The position numbers and the translations under genes are program-made. Positions 15,149 to 22,383 of a DNA stretch of 64,000 nucleotides are shown here, one piece after another (positions within the stretch are counted from its first letter, which is position 1; each line of letters begins with the position of its first letter). The notes beneath the pieces were generated by a model that was not told the DNA's origin, made no database searches, and was given only the letters and a program-made list of their open reading frames with translations. Source of the DNA: Oscillospiraceae bacterium (GTDB lineage: Bacteria > Bacillota > Clostridia > Oscillospirales > Oscillospiraceae); contig JAFVCD010000032.1 in assembly GCA_017479425.1 (NCBI GenBank), forward strand, positions 1-64,000. Reading direction: 5' to 3'.

Positions 15149-16273
15149 ATGCAAAAAGCCGTAATTTCAATCGGAAGATATTTCAAAAAAACCGACACGC
15201 CGCTCATACTTTTAGCGCTTGCCGCAAGCGTCTACGGCGTTGTCCTCATAAACACCTGCGCTCCCGCCTCGGTTCCGACGCAGATCTTTGCCATCGTCAT
15301 CGGGCTTTTCGCCTACGTTGTTCTGTCTCTTCTCGACATTGACATTCTCGCGGACAACTGGGCGATACTCTTCATCACGGGAATCGCGCTTATTCTCCTG
15401 CTTCTCACCCCGCTCGGCTACGGTGAGGGCGGCAACCACGCGTGGCTGCGATTTCTCGGAATCGGTCTCCAGCCCTCCGAGGTCGTTAAGCTCTTCTTCA
15501 TCATAATTATCGCGCGGTTTATCGCAAGATACACGGATGAGCGCAAGCTCGACCACATCGTTTCTCTTCTCATTATGGGCGCGATATTTGCCGTTTACTT
15601 CGCTCTCATCTACGTCATATCCGCCGACCTCGGAAGCGCGCTCATATTTCTCTTTATCTTCGCCGTTATGCTCTTTGCGGGCGGGCTGAAAATTTACTGG
15701 TTCCTTATCGCGCTGACCGGCATCGTCGTCGCCTCGCCGTACATCTGGGGTATGATGAACGAAACGCGCCGCAACCGCATTATTGCGATTTTTGACCCCG
15801 CCTCTGTCGACGCGACAGGCCGCGGCATCACCTGGCAGACTAATCAGTCGAAGGCGGCGATAGCGGGCGGCGGCGTATTCGGAATGGGCCTCGGAAACGG
15901 TACTCTCACGCAGTCCGGTTCAGTTCCGAAGCAGCGTACGGACTTCATCTTCTCCGCCGCGGGCGAGGAGCTCGGCATGGTCGGGTGCCTTTTCGTCATA
16001 GCGCTGCTTATCGCTATAATCGTCCGCATACTGATAATAGGTATGCGCTGTCAGTCGAGGATGGGCGCGCTCGTGTGCGTCGGGATCGCGGCGATGCTGC
16101 TCATTCAGACCGCTGAGAACATCGGAATGTGCCTCGGCGTTGCGCCTGTCATCGGCATCACGCTCCCCTTCTTCTCCTCCGGCGGCTCGTCGATAGTCGC
16201 CTCGTTTGCCGCGATAGGCATAGTCTCCGGCATAAAGGCGAAGCCGAAGCCAGTTATGTTCCAGAAGTACTGA
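15149..16273 (+). CDS. SEDS-family peptidoglycan glycosyltransferase (RodA/FtsW type)
   Basis: The 374-residue membrane protein has about ten transmembrane helices and the SEDS motifs: GNHAWLRFLGIGLQPSEVVK in the first half, SADLGSALIF, and the catalytic extracellular loop region followed by DFIFSAAGEELGMVG and FFSSGGSS. SEDS proteins polymerise lipid II with a class B penicillin-binding protein. Start ATG 15149 follows AAGGTG. I cannot decide between RodA (elongation), FtsW (division) and a sporulation SpoVE-like copy; the absence of a neighbouring PBP or div/mre gene gives no help. Confidence 0.88.
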   Translation: MQKAVISIGRYFKKTDTPLILLALAASVYGVVLINTCAPASVPTQIFAIVIGLFAYVVLSLLDIDILADNWAILFITGIALILLLLTPLGYGEGGNHAWLRFLGIGLQPSEVVKLFFIIIIARFIARYTDERKLDHIVSLLIMGAIFAVYFALIYVISADLGSALIFLFIFAVMLFAGGLKIYWFLIALTGIVVASPYIWGMMNETRRNRIIAIFDPASVDATGRGITWQTNQSKAAIAGGGVFGMGLGNGTLTQSGSVPKQRTDFIFSAAGEELGMVGCLFVIALLIAIIVRILIIGMRCQSRMGALVCVGIAAMLLIQTAENIGMCLGVAPVIGITLPFFSSGGSSIVASFAAIGIVSGIKAKPKPVMFQKY

Positions 16274-16290
16274 TTTCCATATATTGTTCC

Positions 16291-16319
16291 TTGAATAATA
16301 TCGCTTTTCTTGGTAAAAT
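16291..16319 (+). promoter_or_regulatory. Sigma-A promoter of the 18-codon gene
   Basis: -35 TTGAAT (16291-16296), 17-base spacer and extended -10 TGGTAAAAT (TAAAAT at 16314-16319). It lies 18 bases after the SEDS gene stop and drives only the short gene at 16361, since a strong terminator follows. Confidence 0.7.
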
Positions 16320-16360
16320 GACATCGTTCCGGAACCATTTTACCTATGGAGGTCAAGAAA

Positions 16361-16417
16361 ATGTGCATAAATAATCTTTTCTATCTCATTTGCCGCCTTT
16401 TCGGCTTCGGCTGCTGA
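16361..16417 (+). CDS. 18-residue Cys-containing hydrophobic peptide with its own promoter and terminator
   Basis: The reading frame ATG to TGA encodes MCINNLFYLICRLFGFGC. It has GGAGG at 16348-16352 with an eight-base spacing, an ideal ribosome site, a sigma-A promoter at 16291-16319 and a T7-tailed terminator at 16437-16465. So a complete transcription unit is devoted to it. The peptide is hydrophobic with one Arg and three Cys (positions 2, 11 and 18, the last being the C-terminal residue). An in-frame ATG five codons earlier is inside the ribosome-site region. I do not recognise it; a signalling peptide, membrane microprotein, toxin or leader peptide are all possible. The alternative is a small RNA with a chance frame. 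Confidence 0.6.
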   Translation: MCINNLFYLICRLFGFGC

Positions 16418-16436
16418 GTAAAAAGCTGACATCACA

Positions 16437-16465
16437 AACGCTCTGCTTATGCAGGGCGTTTTTTT
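16437..16465 (+). terminator. Terminator of the 18-codon transcription unit
   Basis: AACGCTCTGC (16437-16446) pairs with GCAGGGCGTT (16451-16460) with one G-T pair and a TTAT loop, followed by an uninterrupted T tract to 16465. It isolates the short gene from the ABC exporter downstream. Confidence 0.88.
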
Positions 16466-16485
16466 GTTTATTCACAAATTGTTCA

Positions 16486-16514
16486 TTGAACATTTTTATA
16501 TTTTAATGTATAAT
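16486..16514 (+). promoter_or_regulatory. Sigma-A promoter of the ABC exporter operon
   Basis: -35 TTGAAC (16486-16491) and -10 TATAAT (16509-16514) with a 17-base spacer. Transcription would start near 16521, giving a leader of about 27 bases to the TTG start at 16548. Confidence 0.78.
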
Positions 16515-16547
16515 GCAAAAGTTAATCTGATTCAAGAGGTGATTTAT

Positions 16548-18284
16548 TTGTTAAAACGGCTCTCACAGTGTGTGAGGGAATACAAGGCGCCGGCGCTCCT
16601 TTCGATGCTCTTTATCATCGCAGAGGTCGTTATTGAGGCGATCATTCCATTTCTGACGGCTGACCTTGTAAACTCCATCAAGGCAGGAGTCGATATGGGC
16701 ACCATCGTGCGCCTCGGCAGCATTCTTGTGCTGCTCGCAATGCTGAGCCTGAGCTGCGGCGCCGCCGCGGGCTTTACCTCGGCGAGGGCTTCCACGGGCT
16801 TTGCCAAGAACCTGAGGCATGACCTCTATCACTCCGTCCAGCGCTTTTCCTTCAAAAACATAGACAAGTTCTCGTCCTCCTCGCTCGTTACGCGAATGAC
16901 GACCGACGTGCAGAGCGTTCAGATGGGCTTTATGATGCTCATCCGCATCGCGCTCCGCGCTCCGCTGAACTTCATATTCTCCGTCATTATGGCATACTAC
17001 ATGGGCGGTGCGCTGGCGACAAGCTTCGTTGTCATCATCCCGGTGCTCCTCATCGGTCTCATCTTCATCGGAAAGAACGCGATGCCCGCCTTCCGCGCGG
17101 TGTTCAAGAAATATGACCGTCTCAACGAGTCCATCGAGGAGAACGTGCGCGCCATGCGCGTTGTCAAGGGCTTTGCCCGCGAGGAATACGAAAAGGAGAA
17201 GTTCGGCAGAGCCTCCGACGCCATACGCGACGATTTCACGCGCGCTGAGCGCATTGTCGCGCTGAACAGTCCGCTCATGCAGCTTTGCGTTTACGGCAAT
17301 ATGGTGTTCGTTATGCTCGTCGGTGCGAGGCTCGTCGTGACCTCGAAGGGCGCGCTCATCGACGTCGGTCAGATCTCCGCTATGCTGACCTACGGAATGC
17401 AGATACTCATGAGCCTTATGATGCTCAGCATGGTCTACGTCATGCTCACCATGAGCCTCGAGGCGGCAAAGCGCGTTTATGAGGTGCTCAGCGAGGAGCC
17501 GAGCATTGAAGCTCCCGCAGAGCCCGTTACGACCGTCAAGGACGGCTCCATCGACTTCGACGGCGTTTCCTTCAAGTACTCTGAAAAGGCCGAGAGAGAC
17601 GCGCTCAGCGGCATAAACCTGCACATCAAAAGCGGCATGACCGTCGGCATTCTGGGCGGCACCGGCGTCGGCAAGACCACGCTCGTTCAGCTCATCCCGC
17701 GCCTCTATGATGTTTCAGCCGGCTCCCTTAAGGTCGGCGGCGTGGACGTGCGCGACTACGATCTCACCGCGCTCAGAGACGCGGTTGCGATGGTGCTTCA
17801 GAAGAACGAGCTCTTCTCCGGCACGATAGCGGACAACCTCCGCTGGGGCAATGAGAGCGCCACGCTCGACGAGATACGCGAGGCATCCAAGCTCGCGCAG
17901 GCAGATGATTTCGTCATGAGCTTCCCCGACGGCTACGATACGAAGATCGAGCAGGGCGGCACGAACGTCTCCGGCGGTCAGAAGCAGCGCCTTACCATCG
18001 CCCGCGCTCTTCTCAAAAAGCCGAAGATACTCATTCTCGACGATTCCACCTCCGCCGTAGATACAAAGACCGACGCGCTCATACGTCAGGGCTTCCAGAA
18101 GTACATTCCCGAGACGACGAAGATCATCATCGCACAGCGCGTCGCCTCGGTCGAGAGCGCCGATCTCATACTCGTCATGGACGGCGGCAGCATCGTCGCC
18201 CAGGGCACGCACGACGAGCTTATGAAATCCAACGACATCTACCGCGAAATTTACACCCAGCAGACGAAGGGAGGCGAGGAATAA
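16548..18284 (+). CDS. ABC exporter half-transporter with a degenerate ATPase site (heterodimer subunit 1)
   Basis: The 578-residue protein joins a six-helix membrane domain (about residues 1-320) to an ATP-binding domain with Walker A GGTGVGKTT, signature VSGGQKQR and Walker B ILILDDSTSAVD. The catalytic Glu after Walker B is Asp and the switch His is Gln (IIIAQRVAS), the pattern of the non-hydrolysing side in TM287/288- and BmrCD-type heterodimers. Start is TTG 16548 after AAGAGGTGA; an open frame extends upstream but overlaps the promoter. The next gene starts at the overlapping stop (TAATG) and supplies the canonical partner. Substrate unknown, likely a lipophilic compound or peptide. Confidence 0.92.
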   Translation: MLKRLSQCVREYKAPALLSMLFIIAEVVIEAIIPFLTADLVNSIKAGVDMGTIVRLGSILVLLAMLSLSCGAAAGFTSARASTGFAKNLRHDLYHSVQRFSFKNIDKFSSSSLVTRMTTDVQSVQMGFMMLIRIALRAPLNFIFSVIMAYYMGGALATSFVVIIPVLLIGLIFIGKNAMPAFRAVFKKYDRLNESIEENVRAMRVVKGFAREEYEKEKFGRASDAIRDDFTRAERIVALNSPLMQLCVYGNMVFVMLVGARLVVTSKGALIDVGQISAMLTYGMQILMSLMMLSMVYVMLTMSLEAAKRVYEVLSEEPSIEAPAEPVTTVKDGSIDFDGVSFKYSEKAERDALSGINLHIKSGMTVGILGGTGVGKTTLVQLIPRLYDVSAGSLKVGGVDVRDYDLTALRDAVAMVLQKNELFSGTIADNLRWGNESATLDEIREASKLAQADDFVMSFPDGYDTKIEQGGTNVSGGQKQRLTIARALLKKPKILILDDSTSAVDTKTDALIRQGFQKYIPETTKIIIAQRVASVESADLILVMDGGSIVAQGTHDELMKSNDIYREIYTQQTKGGEE

Positions 18285-20227
18285 TGGCAAGAAAAGGCAA
18301 TATGCCCGTCGATTCAAAGGGTCGCCGCCAGTTCGACGTTCCGGCTCTCGTCAGAACGGTGAAGTTTGCGATGAAGTTCTACCCCGTCCTCTTCCCGCTC
18401 GTTATGGTGCTTACCATATTCTCCTCAGCCGTGAGCGCGATACCCTCGATCTTCACGCAAAACATCATATCCATCATTCAGAAGTGGTTTGAAAGCGGCG
18501 ACTGGGACGCGGCGAAGGCCGAGATAATGCCCCTTATATGGGTGCTCGTTGTCCTCTACGTTCTCTCGCTCATCGCAATAGTTCTCCAGACCCAGCTTTC
18601 CGCAGTTCTCACTCAGGGCTTCCTCTCGAAGATGCGCCGAGCGCTCTTCGACAAGATGCAGGATCTGCCGATACGATACTTCGATACCCACAAGCACGGC
18701 GACATCATGAGCCACTACACAAACGACGTTGACACGCTCCGTGAGCTCATCAGCCAGTCCGTTCCGGCGCTTCTGCGAAGCGGCTCTATCGTCATCGTCG
18801 TGTTCTTCATAATGCTCTGGTACTCCGTTCCGCTGACCGTGCTTGTCCTCGGCGGAGTTGTCGGAATGATGATAGTTTCCGGCAAGTTCGGCGGCAACAG
18901 CGCAAAATACTTCGTTGCCCAGCAGAGGGCTGTCGCCGCGACAGAGGGCTACGTTCAGGAGATGATGACCGGTCAGAAGGTCGTCAAGGTCTTTAACCGC
19001 GAGGCGCGCACAGCCGAGGAGTTCGACAGGCTCAACGAGGAGCAGTGCGAGGTCAGCCGCAAGGCCAACGCCTTCGCAAACACCCTCGGTCCCATCGTAA
19101 TGAACATCGGCAACATCCTCTACGTTCTCATCGCCGTCCTCGGCGGTCTGTGGCTCACCGCCGGACTTCCCAACCCCTCCCTCGGCAACTTTTCCGGACA
19201 GTATCTCATTCTCGATATCTCGATACTCATCGCCTTCCTCAACATGACAAAGCAGTTTACCGGCAACATCAACCAGCTCGTTCAGCAGGTGAACGTCATC
19301 GTAATGAGTATGGCTGGCGCAAAGCGCGTGTTCGCGCTCATGGACGAGGAGCCGGAGAAAGACGATGGCTACGTTACGCTCGTCAACGCGAAGTACGATG
19401 AAAACGGCAATCTCACCGAGACCGACGAGCACACCGGTATGTGGGCGTGGCGCCATCCCCATCAGGCGGACGGCACCCTCACCTATCAGAAGCTCGAGGG
19501 AGACGTGAGGCTTGTAGGCGTGGACTTTGCCTACGAGACGGGCAAGGACGTTCTGCACGACGTTTCCGTCTACGCAGAGCCCGGTCAGAAGGTTGCCTTC
19601 GTCGGCGCGACCGGCGCGGGCAAGACTACGATCACAAACCTCATAAACCGCTTTTACGACATCGCGGACGGCAAGATCCGCTACGACGGCATAAACATCA
19701 ACAAAATAAAGAAAAAAGACCTGCGCCGCTCGCTCGGGCTTGTTCTGCAGGAGACTAACCTCTTCACCGGCACCGTCATGGAGAACATCCGCTACGGCAA
19801 GCTCGACGCCACCGATGAGGAGTGCATAGCCGCCGCGAAGATCGCGGGCGCGGACGATTTCATCACCCGCCTGCCCTCCGGCTACAACACTGAGCTGACG
19901 AACAACGGCTCTAACCTCTCGCAGGGTCAGCGTCAGCTTATTGCCATCGCGCGCGCCGCGGTCGCAGACCCGCCCGTTATGATAATGGACGAGGCGACAA
20001 GCTCCATCGACACCCGCACCGAGGCGATAGTCCAGCGCGGCATGGACGAGCTTATGAAGGGCAGAACGGTGTTCGTGATCGCCCACAGGCTCTCTACTGT
20101 TATGAACTCCGACGTTATCATGGTCCTCGACCACGGAAGGATCATCGAGCGCGGCAGTCACAACGACCTCATCGCCGCGAAGGGCACCTATTACCAGCTC
20201 TACACCGGCGCCTTTGAGCTTGAATAA
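18284..20227 (+). CDS. ABC exporter half-transporter with a canonical ATPase site (heterodimer subunit 2)
   Basis: The 647-residue partner has an N-terminal basic extension, six membrane helices (about 40-340) and an ATP-binding domain with Walker A GATGAGKTT, signature LSQGQRQL, Walker B MIMDEATSSID with the catalytic Glu, and the switch His in VIAHRLST. An insertion of about 40 residues between the membrane and ATPase domains (DENGNLTETDEHTG...WRHPHQ) is seen in clostridial members. Its ATG overlaps the stop of subunit 1. A strong hairpin terminator follows at 20234, so the operon is two genes. Confidence 0.94.
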   Translation: MARKGNMPVDSKGRRQFDVPALVRTVKFAMKFYPVLFPLVMVLTIFSSAVSAIPSIFTQNIISIIQKWFESGDWDAAKAEIMPLIWVLVVLYVLSLIAIVLQTQLSAVLTQGFLSKMRRALFDKMQDLPIRYFDTHKHGDIMSHYTNDVDTLRELISQSVPALLRSGSIVIVVFFIMLWYSVPLTVLVLGGVVGMMIVSGKFGGNSAKYFVAQQRAVAATEGYVQEMMTGQKVVKVFNREARTAEEFDRLNEEQCEVSRKANAFANTLGPIVMNIGNILYVLIAVLGGLWLTAGLPNPSLGNFSGQYLILDISILIAFLNMTKQFTGNINQLVQQVNVIVMSMAGAKRVFALMDEEPEKDDGYVTLVNAKYDENGNLTETDEHTGMWAWRHPHQADGTLTYQKLEGDVRLVGVDFAYETGKDVLHDVSVYAEPGQKVAFVGATGAGKTTITNLINRFYDIADGKIRYDGININKIKKKDLRRSLGLVLQETNLFTGTVMENIRYGKLDATDEECIAAAKIAGADDFITRLPSGYNTELTNNGSNLSQGQRQLIAIARAAVADPPVMIMDEATSSIDTRTEAIVQRGMDELMKGRTVFVIAHRLSTVMNSDVIMVLDHGRIIERGSHNDLIAAKGTYYQLYTGAFELE

Positions 20228-20233
20228 AGGACT

Positions 20234-20260
20234 GAGGACAGACTTTCGTCTGTCCTCTTG
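20234..20260 (+). terminator. Terminator of the ABC exporter operon
   Basis: GAGGACAGAC (20234-20243) pairs perfectly with GTCTGTCCTC (20248-20257) around TTTC, followed by TTGCTGTTT. It begins seven bases after the stop codon. Confidence 0.85.
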
Positions 20261-20267
20261 CTGTTTA

Positions 20268-20414
20268 TAAGTGTGTAAATGACGTCGCACACGCCGCACA
20301 CGCCGCACACGTCGCGGACGCTCTCTCCTTATAGTCATATATAATAATATAATATATATATTAAGTGTATCGGTTACGCGGCTTCTGCGGCTTCTGCGGT
20401 GTGTTTTTACATAC
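20268..20414. repeat. Pentamer-array inverted element, copy A
   Basis: The left arm (about 20268-20319) has a GTGTGTAAATGAC end, then pentamers GTCGC, GCCGC, GCCGC and GTCGC separated by ACAC linkers. The centre (20321-20373) is strongly AT-rich. The right arm (20374-20410) has GCGGC, GCGGC and GCGGT separated by TTCT, and ends GTGTTTTTAC. GCCGC on the left is the exact complement of GCGGC on the right, and GTCGC can pair with GCGGT through G-U wobbles. The linkers do not pair. A second element with the same plan but different pentamers lies at 35221-35342. Nothing codes here. Confidence 0.75.
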
Positions 20415-20429
20415 AGTGTAATTGAGCGT

Positions 20430-20597
20430 ACCCGCCCCTGCACGCCCTTGATGAAAGAGCTTGACGGAATTACCTATTACTATATCAGAAGAAGTCACAA
20501 TCAGGGTATACATCATTTTATTATTAATATTACCTAAAATATTAATAATATAGGTAATATTACTATTATTTTTTACTTATTACTTGTAGGGGCGGGT
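20430..20597. repeat. MITE-like element with GC-rich inverted ends
   Basis: ACCCGCCCCTGCA (20430-20442) and TGTAGGGGCGGGT (20585-20597) are inverted repeats matching at 12 of 13 positions, about 168 bases apart end to end. The interior is AT-rich and holds an 11-bp inverted repeat (AATATTACCTA at 20526-20536 with TAGGTAATATT at 20551-20561). No open frame. Just outside the right end, GGGCGGG/GCCCGCCC forms another hairpin. A non-autonomous mobile or REP-type repeat is the likely identity. Confidence 0.55.
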
Positions 20598-20626
20598 CTC
20601 TGCGCCCGCCCTAAAATTCTCTCTCT

Positions 20627-20656
20627 GCATAAAAAGCCGCCTCCCTGCGCACACTA
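20627..20656 (+). promoter_or_regulatory. SigG-like forespore promoter for the 98-residue gene
   Basis: GCATA (20627-20631), 18 bases, then CACACTA (20650-20656). This fits the Bacillus SigG pattern gmATR-N18-CATnMTA with one mismatch in the -10. The start site would fall right at the strong ribosome site of the gene at 20680. By-eye match to a short consensus, so moderate confidence. Confidence 0.45.
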
Positions 20657-20679
20657 AAAGCACAAGGAGGTGTTTTTCT

Positions 20680-20976
20680 ATGTATGAAGATAAGAATAAG
20701 GACCGAAGCTTTCTCGAAAACGGCTACGTTCCGGGCGCCTTTTACTCACCCGGCGAGACGCAGTTTCCCGGCGCTATGCCCGGCGCGGCGCTCTTTCCCG
20801 GTATGATACGGGACGCCGATATTATGGAGTACCCCGAGGGCGACAACGTGCGCCTCGACCCCGAAAAGCGCATATGCCCCGAGTACGATCAGCGCTCGGT
20901 AAAGGAGTACGATCTGCCGAGCCGCGAAATGGGCTGGCGCGTCATTGATAACTGCGCAGAAGAAAACGAGAAATAA
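20680..20976 (+). CDS. Hypothetical 98-residue protein, possibly forespore-expressed
   Basis: The protein is soluble, with a charged N terminus (MYEDKNKDRSFLENG), a Gly/Pro/Phe-rich middle (about residues 16-42: VPGAFYSPGETQFPGAMPG, ALFPGM) and an acidic C-terminal half. The ribosome site AAGGAGGTG is very strong. No known fold is evident. The SigG-like promoter upstream and the Pro/Gly-rich composition suggest a spore-associated protein, which is inference only. Its last 35 bases overlap the end of the convergent hydrolase gene. Confidence 0.65.
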   Translation: MYEDKNKDRSFLENGYVPGAFYSPGETQFPGAMPGAALFPGMIRDADIMEYPEGDNVRLDPEKRICPEYDQRSVKEYDLPSREMGWRVIDNCAEENEK

Positions 20977-21637
20977 GCTCAGCCGTTTTATCTATCTGCT
21001 CAGCGCTTGAGATCCTCGGCGTGCCGTCGCCTGACTGCGCGCCGTACATACCGAAGCCGGCGTGACAGCCGCCCTCTATAACGACCTCCTCGAAGTCAGC
21101 GGGGAGGTTTATTTTATTCTCCTCGTAGGCTTTTCTGTTCAGAACGCCGTCCTCCGAGCCGTAAACGCTCAGCACGCGCTTATCGGAGAGGTCTTTGGTT
21201 GAGTATGAGCCGAGGAGAACTACACCTTCGATTTTTTCGTTACCGGAGGCATAAATTGACGCCGCAACGCCGCCGAGCGAGTGACCGCCGATATACCAGT
21301 GCTCGACCTCCGGATGTGCGGAGATTATCCCGTCCGCCTTATTGATGCCGAAAAACGCGAGATTGAACGGCATCGGAACGAGATACGCCGAAAAGCCCCT
21401 CGTATTAAGATTTTCAATTATCGCGCTGTAAGCGCCCGCCTCGACCTTGCCGCCGGGGTAAAATATAAAGCCGATTTCGCTGTGATCCGCCGCCTCAACG
21501 CTGACTGTATACGCGCCTATCGCCGCAGTATCGGCGCGGTAATAGTCGCCGACGTAGATGAAGAACGCTCCGGCGCAGAGCGCGAGCACAAGCGCCGCGC
21601 ATATAAGGGCAATCTGCCATTTTTTAAGCCTTTTCAT
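20942..21637 (-). CDS. Membrane-anchored alpha/beta hydrolase
   Basis: The 231-residue protein has an N-terminal membrane helix (about residues 8-28) followed by an alpha/beta hydrolase domain. The nucleophile elbow is GGHSLGG (about 118-124), an acid candidate is in YGSEDGVLN, and the His is in EGGCHAGFGMYG near the C terminus. It would face outward, so it may act on envelope or exogenous esters. It overlaps the upstream amidase gene by four bases and forms a two-gene operon with it. Its 3' end overlaps a convergent gene by 35 bases. Confidence 0.8.
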   Translation of the reverse strand: MKRLKKWQIALICAALVLALCAGAFFIYVGDYYRADTAAIGAYTVSVEAADHSEIGFIFYPGGKVEAGAYSAIIENLNTRGFSAYLVPMPFNLAFFGINKADGIISAHPEVEHWYIGGHSLGGVAASIYASGNEKIEGVVLLGSYSTKDLSDKRVLSVYGSEDGVLNRKAYEENKINLPADFEEVVIEGGCHAGFGMYGAQSGDGTPRISSAEQIDKTAELISRFLLRSYQ

Positions 21638-22305
21638 TCTGCACTTCCCAAATATTCAATAATCGCGCCCGCTATCGCCTCGGCGAGCAGGCTCTGATAC
21701 TCCTCGCTCCTGAGCTTTTCAAGCTCAGCGGGATTTGTCATATAGCCCGTTTCGATGAGTATCGCAGGGATTTTCGTATCGCGTATGACCTGATAGTCGC
21801 CCTCGCGGCTGTACCGCACGGCTATTCCGGCGCGCTCTGCATGACAGAGCACCGTATCAGACAGCGCCCTGCCGCTCTCACTGCCCTTATAGAAGTAGCT
21901 CTCAAGCCCCGAAACACTCTCGTCAGTGAAGGAATTTGCGTGTATCGACACAAAGAGCGCGGCGCCGGAGGCGTTTGCTGTCTCACACCGCTCATCGAGC
22001 GAAACCGTCGCGTCCTCCTCGCGGGTCATAATGACCTCGACTGAGCTGTCATCCAGCCTTTCGCGGATACGATTGCATATTTCGAGAGTCAGCGACTTCT
22101 CCTCGGTTCCGTCGCGCACACAGCCGGGGTATTCCCCGCCGTGACCCGGGTCGAGGACTACCGTGTGCGCGTAAACCGGCTCGGGCGCAGGCTCAGTCTC
22201 CGGTTTATCTGTATTCGAGGCGGCGCACCACACTACAGCGCATATAATTACAGCCAGCGCGGCGATAAGCGCCTCGAGCATTATCCTTCGCTTCAATCTT
22301 CTCAC
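21634..22305 (-). CDS. N-acetylmuramoyl-L-alanine amidase (CwlD-like, Amidase_3)
   Basis: This 223-residue zinc amidase cleaves the lactyl-peptide bond of peptidoglycan. It has a membrane anchor (about residues 9-29), the zinc His in VVLDPGHGG, a Glu in GTEEKSLTLEI, the second His in FVSIHANS and the catalytic Glu in ILIETGYMTN. Size and single domain resemble CwlD of the spore cortex. The start is uncertain: GTG 22305, TTG 22296 and ATG 22281 are all in frame, and the predicted transcript start near 22310 favours one of the later codons. It shares a divergent promoter region with the CBS gene. Confidence 0.88.
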   Translation of the reverse strand: MRRLKRRIMLEALIAALAVIICAVVWCAASNTDKPETEPAPEPVYAHTVVLDPGHGGEYPGCVRDGTEEKSLTLEICNRIRERLDDSSVEVIMTREEDATVSLDERCETANASGAALFVSIHANSFTDESVSGLESYFYKGSESGRALSDTVLCHAERAGIAVRYSREGDYQVIRDTKIPAILIETGYMTNPAELEKLRSEEYQSLLAEAIAGAIIEYLGSAE

Positions 22306-22316
22306 ATCCCTCAGCG

Positions 22317-22345
22317 ATTTTAACGCAAGCGAAAACCTTTGTCAA
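22317..22345 (-). promoter_or_regulatory. Sigma-A promoter of the amidase-hydrolase operon
   Basis: Minus strand -35 TTGACA (22345-22340), 17-base spacer, -10 TAAAAT (22322-22317). The -35 overlaps the -35 of the divergent promoter at 22339-22367. Confidence 0.7.
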
Positions 22346-22367
22346 CCGCGCTGTTTTATGGTACAAT
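22339..22367 (+). promoter_or_regulatory. Sigma-A promoter of the CBS-helicase operon
   Basis: -35 TTGTCA (22339-22344), 17-base spacer and extended -10 TGGTACAAT (TACAAT at 22362-22367). The predicted leader to ATG 22384 is only about 10 bases. The -35 is shared with the opposite promoter. Confidence 0.72.
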
Positions 22368-22383
22368 GTTTGCGGTGATAATT

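Noticed and set aside
16563..17624. A 353-codon antisense frame in ABC exporter subunit 1
   Set aside because: Shadow of a well-supported gene, rich in His/Glu/Arg, with no start signal.
20284..20400. The regular short repeats of the pentamer element considered as a CRISPR array
   Set aside because: Units are only 9 bases, the variable parts are 5 bases and repeat within the array, and the arms are inverted relative to each other. No cas genes are in the window.
18425..20443. A 672-codon open frame antisense to ABC exporter subunit 2
   Set aside because: It mirrors a well-conserved gene, its translation is His/Val/Arg/Asp-rich without domains, and no ribosome site precedes it. The codon bias of the real gene creates it.
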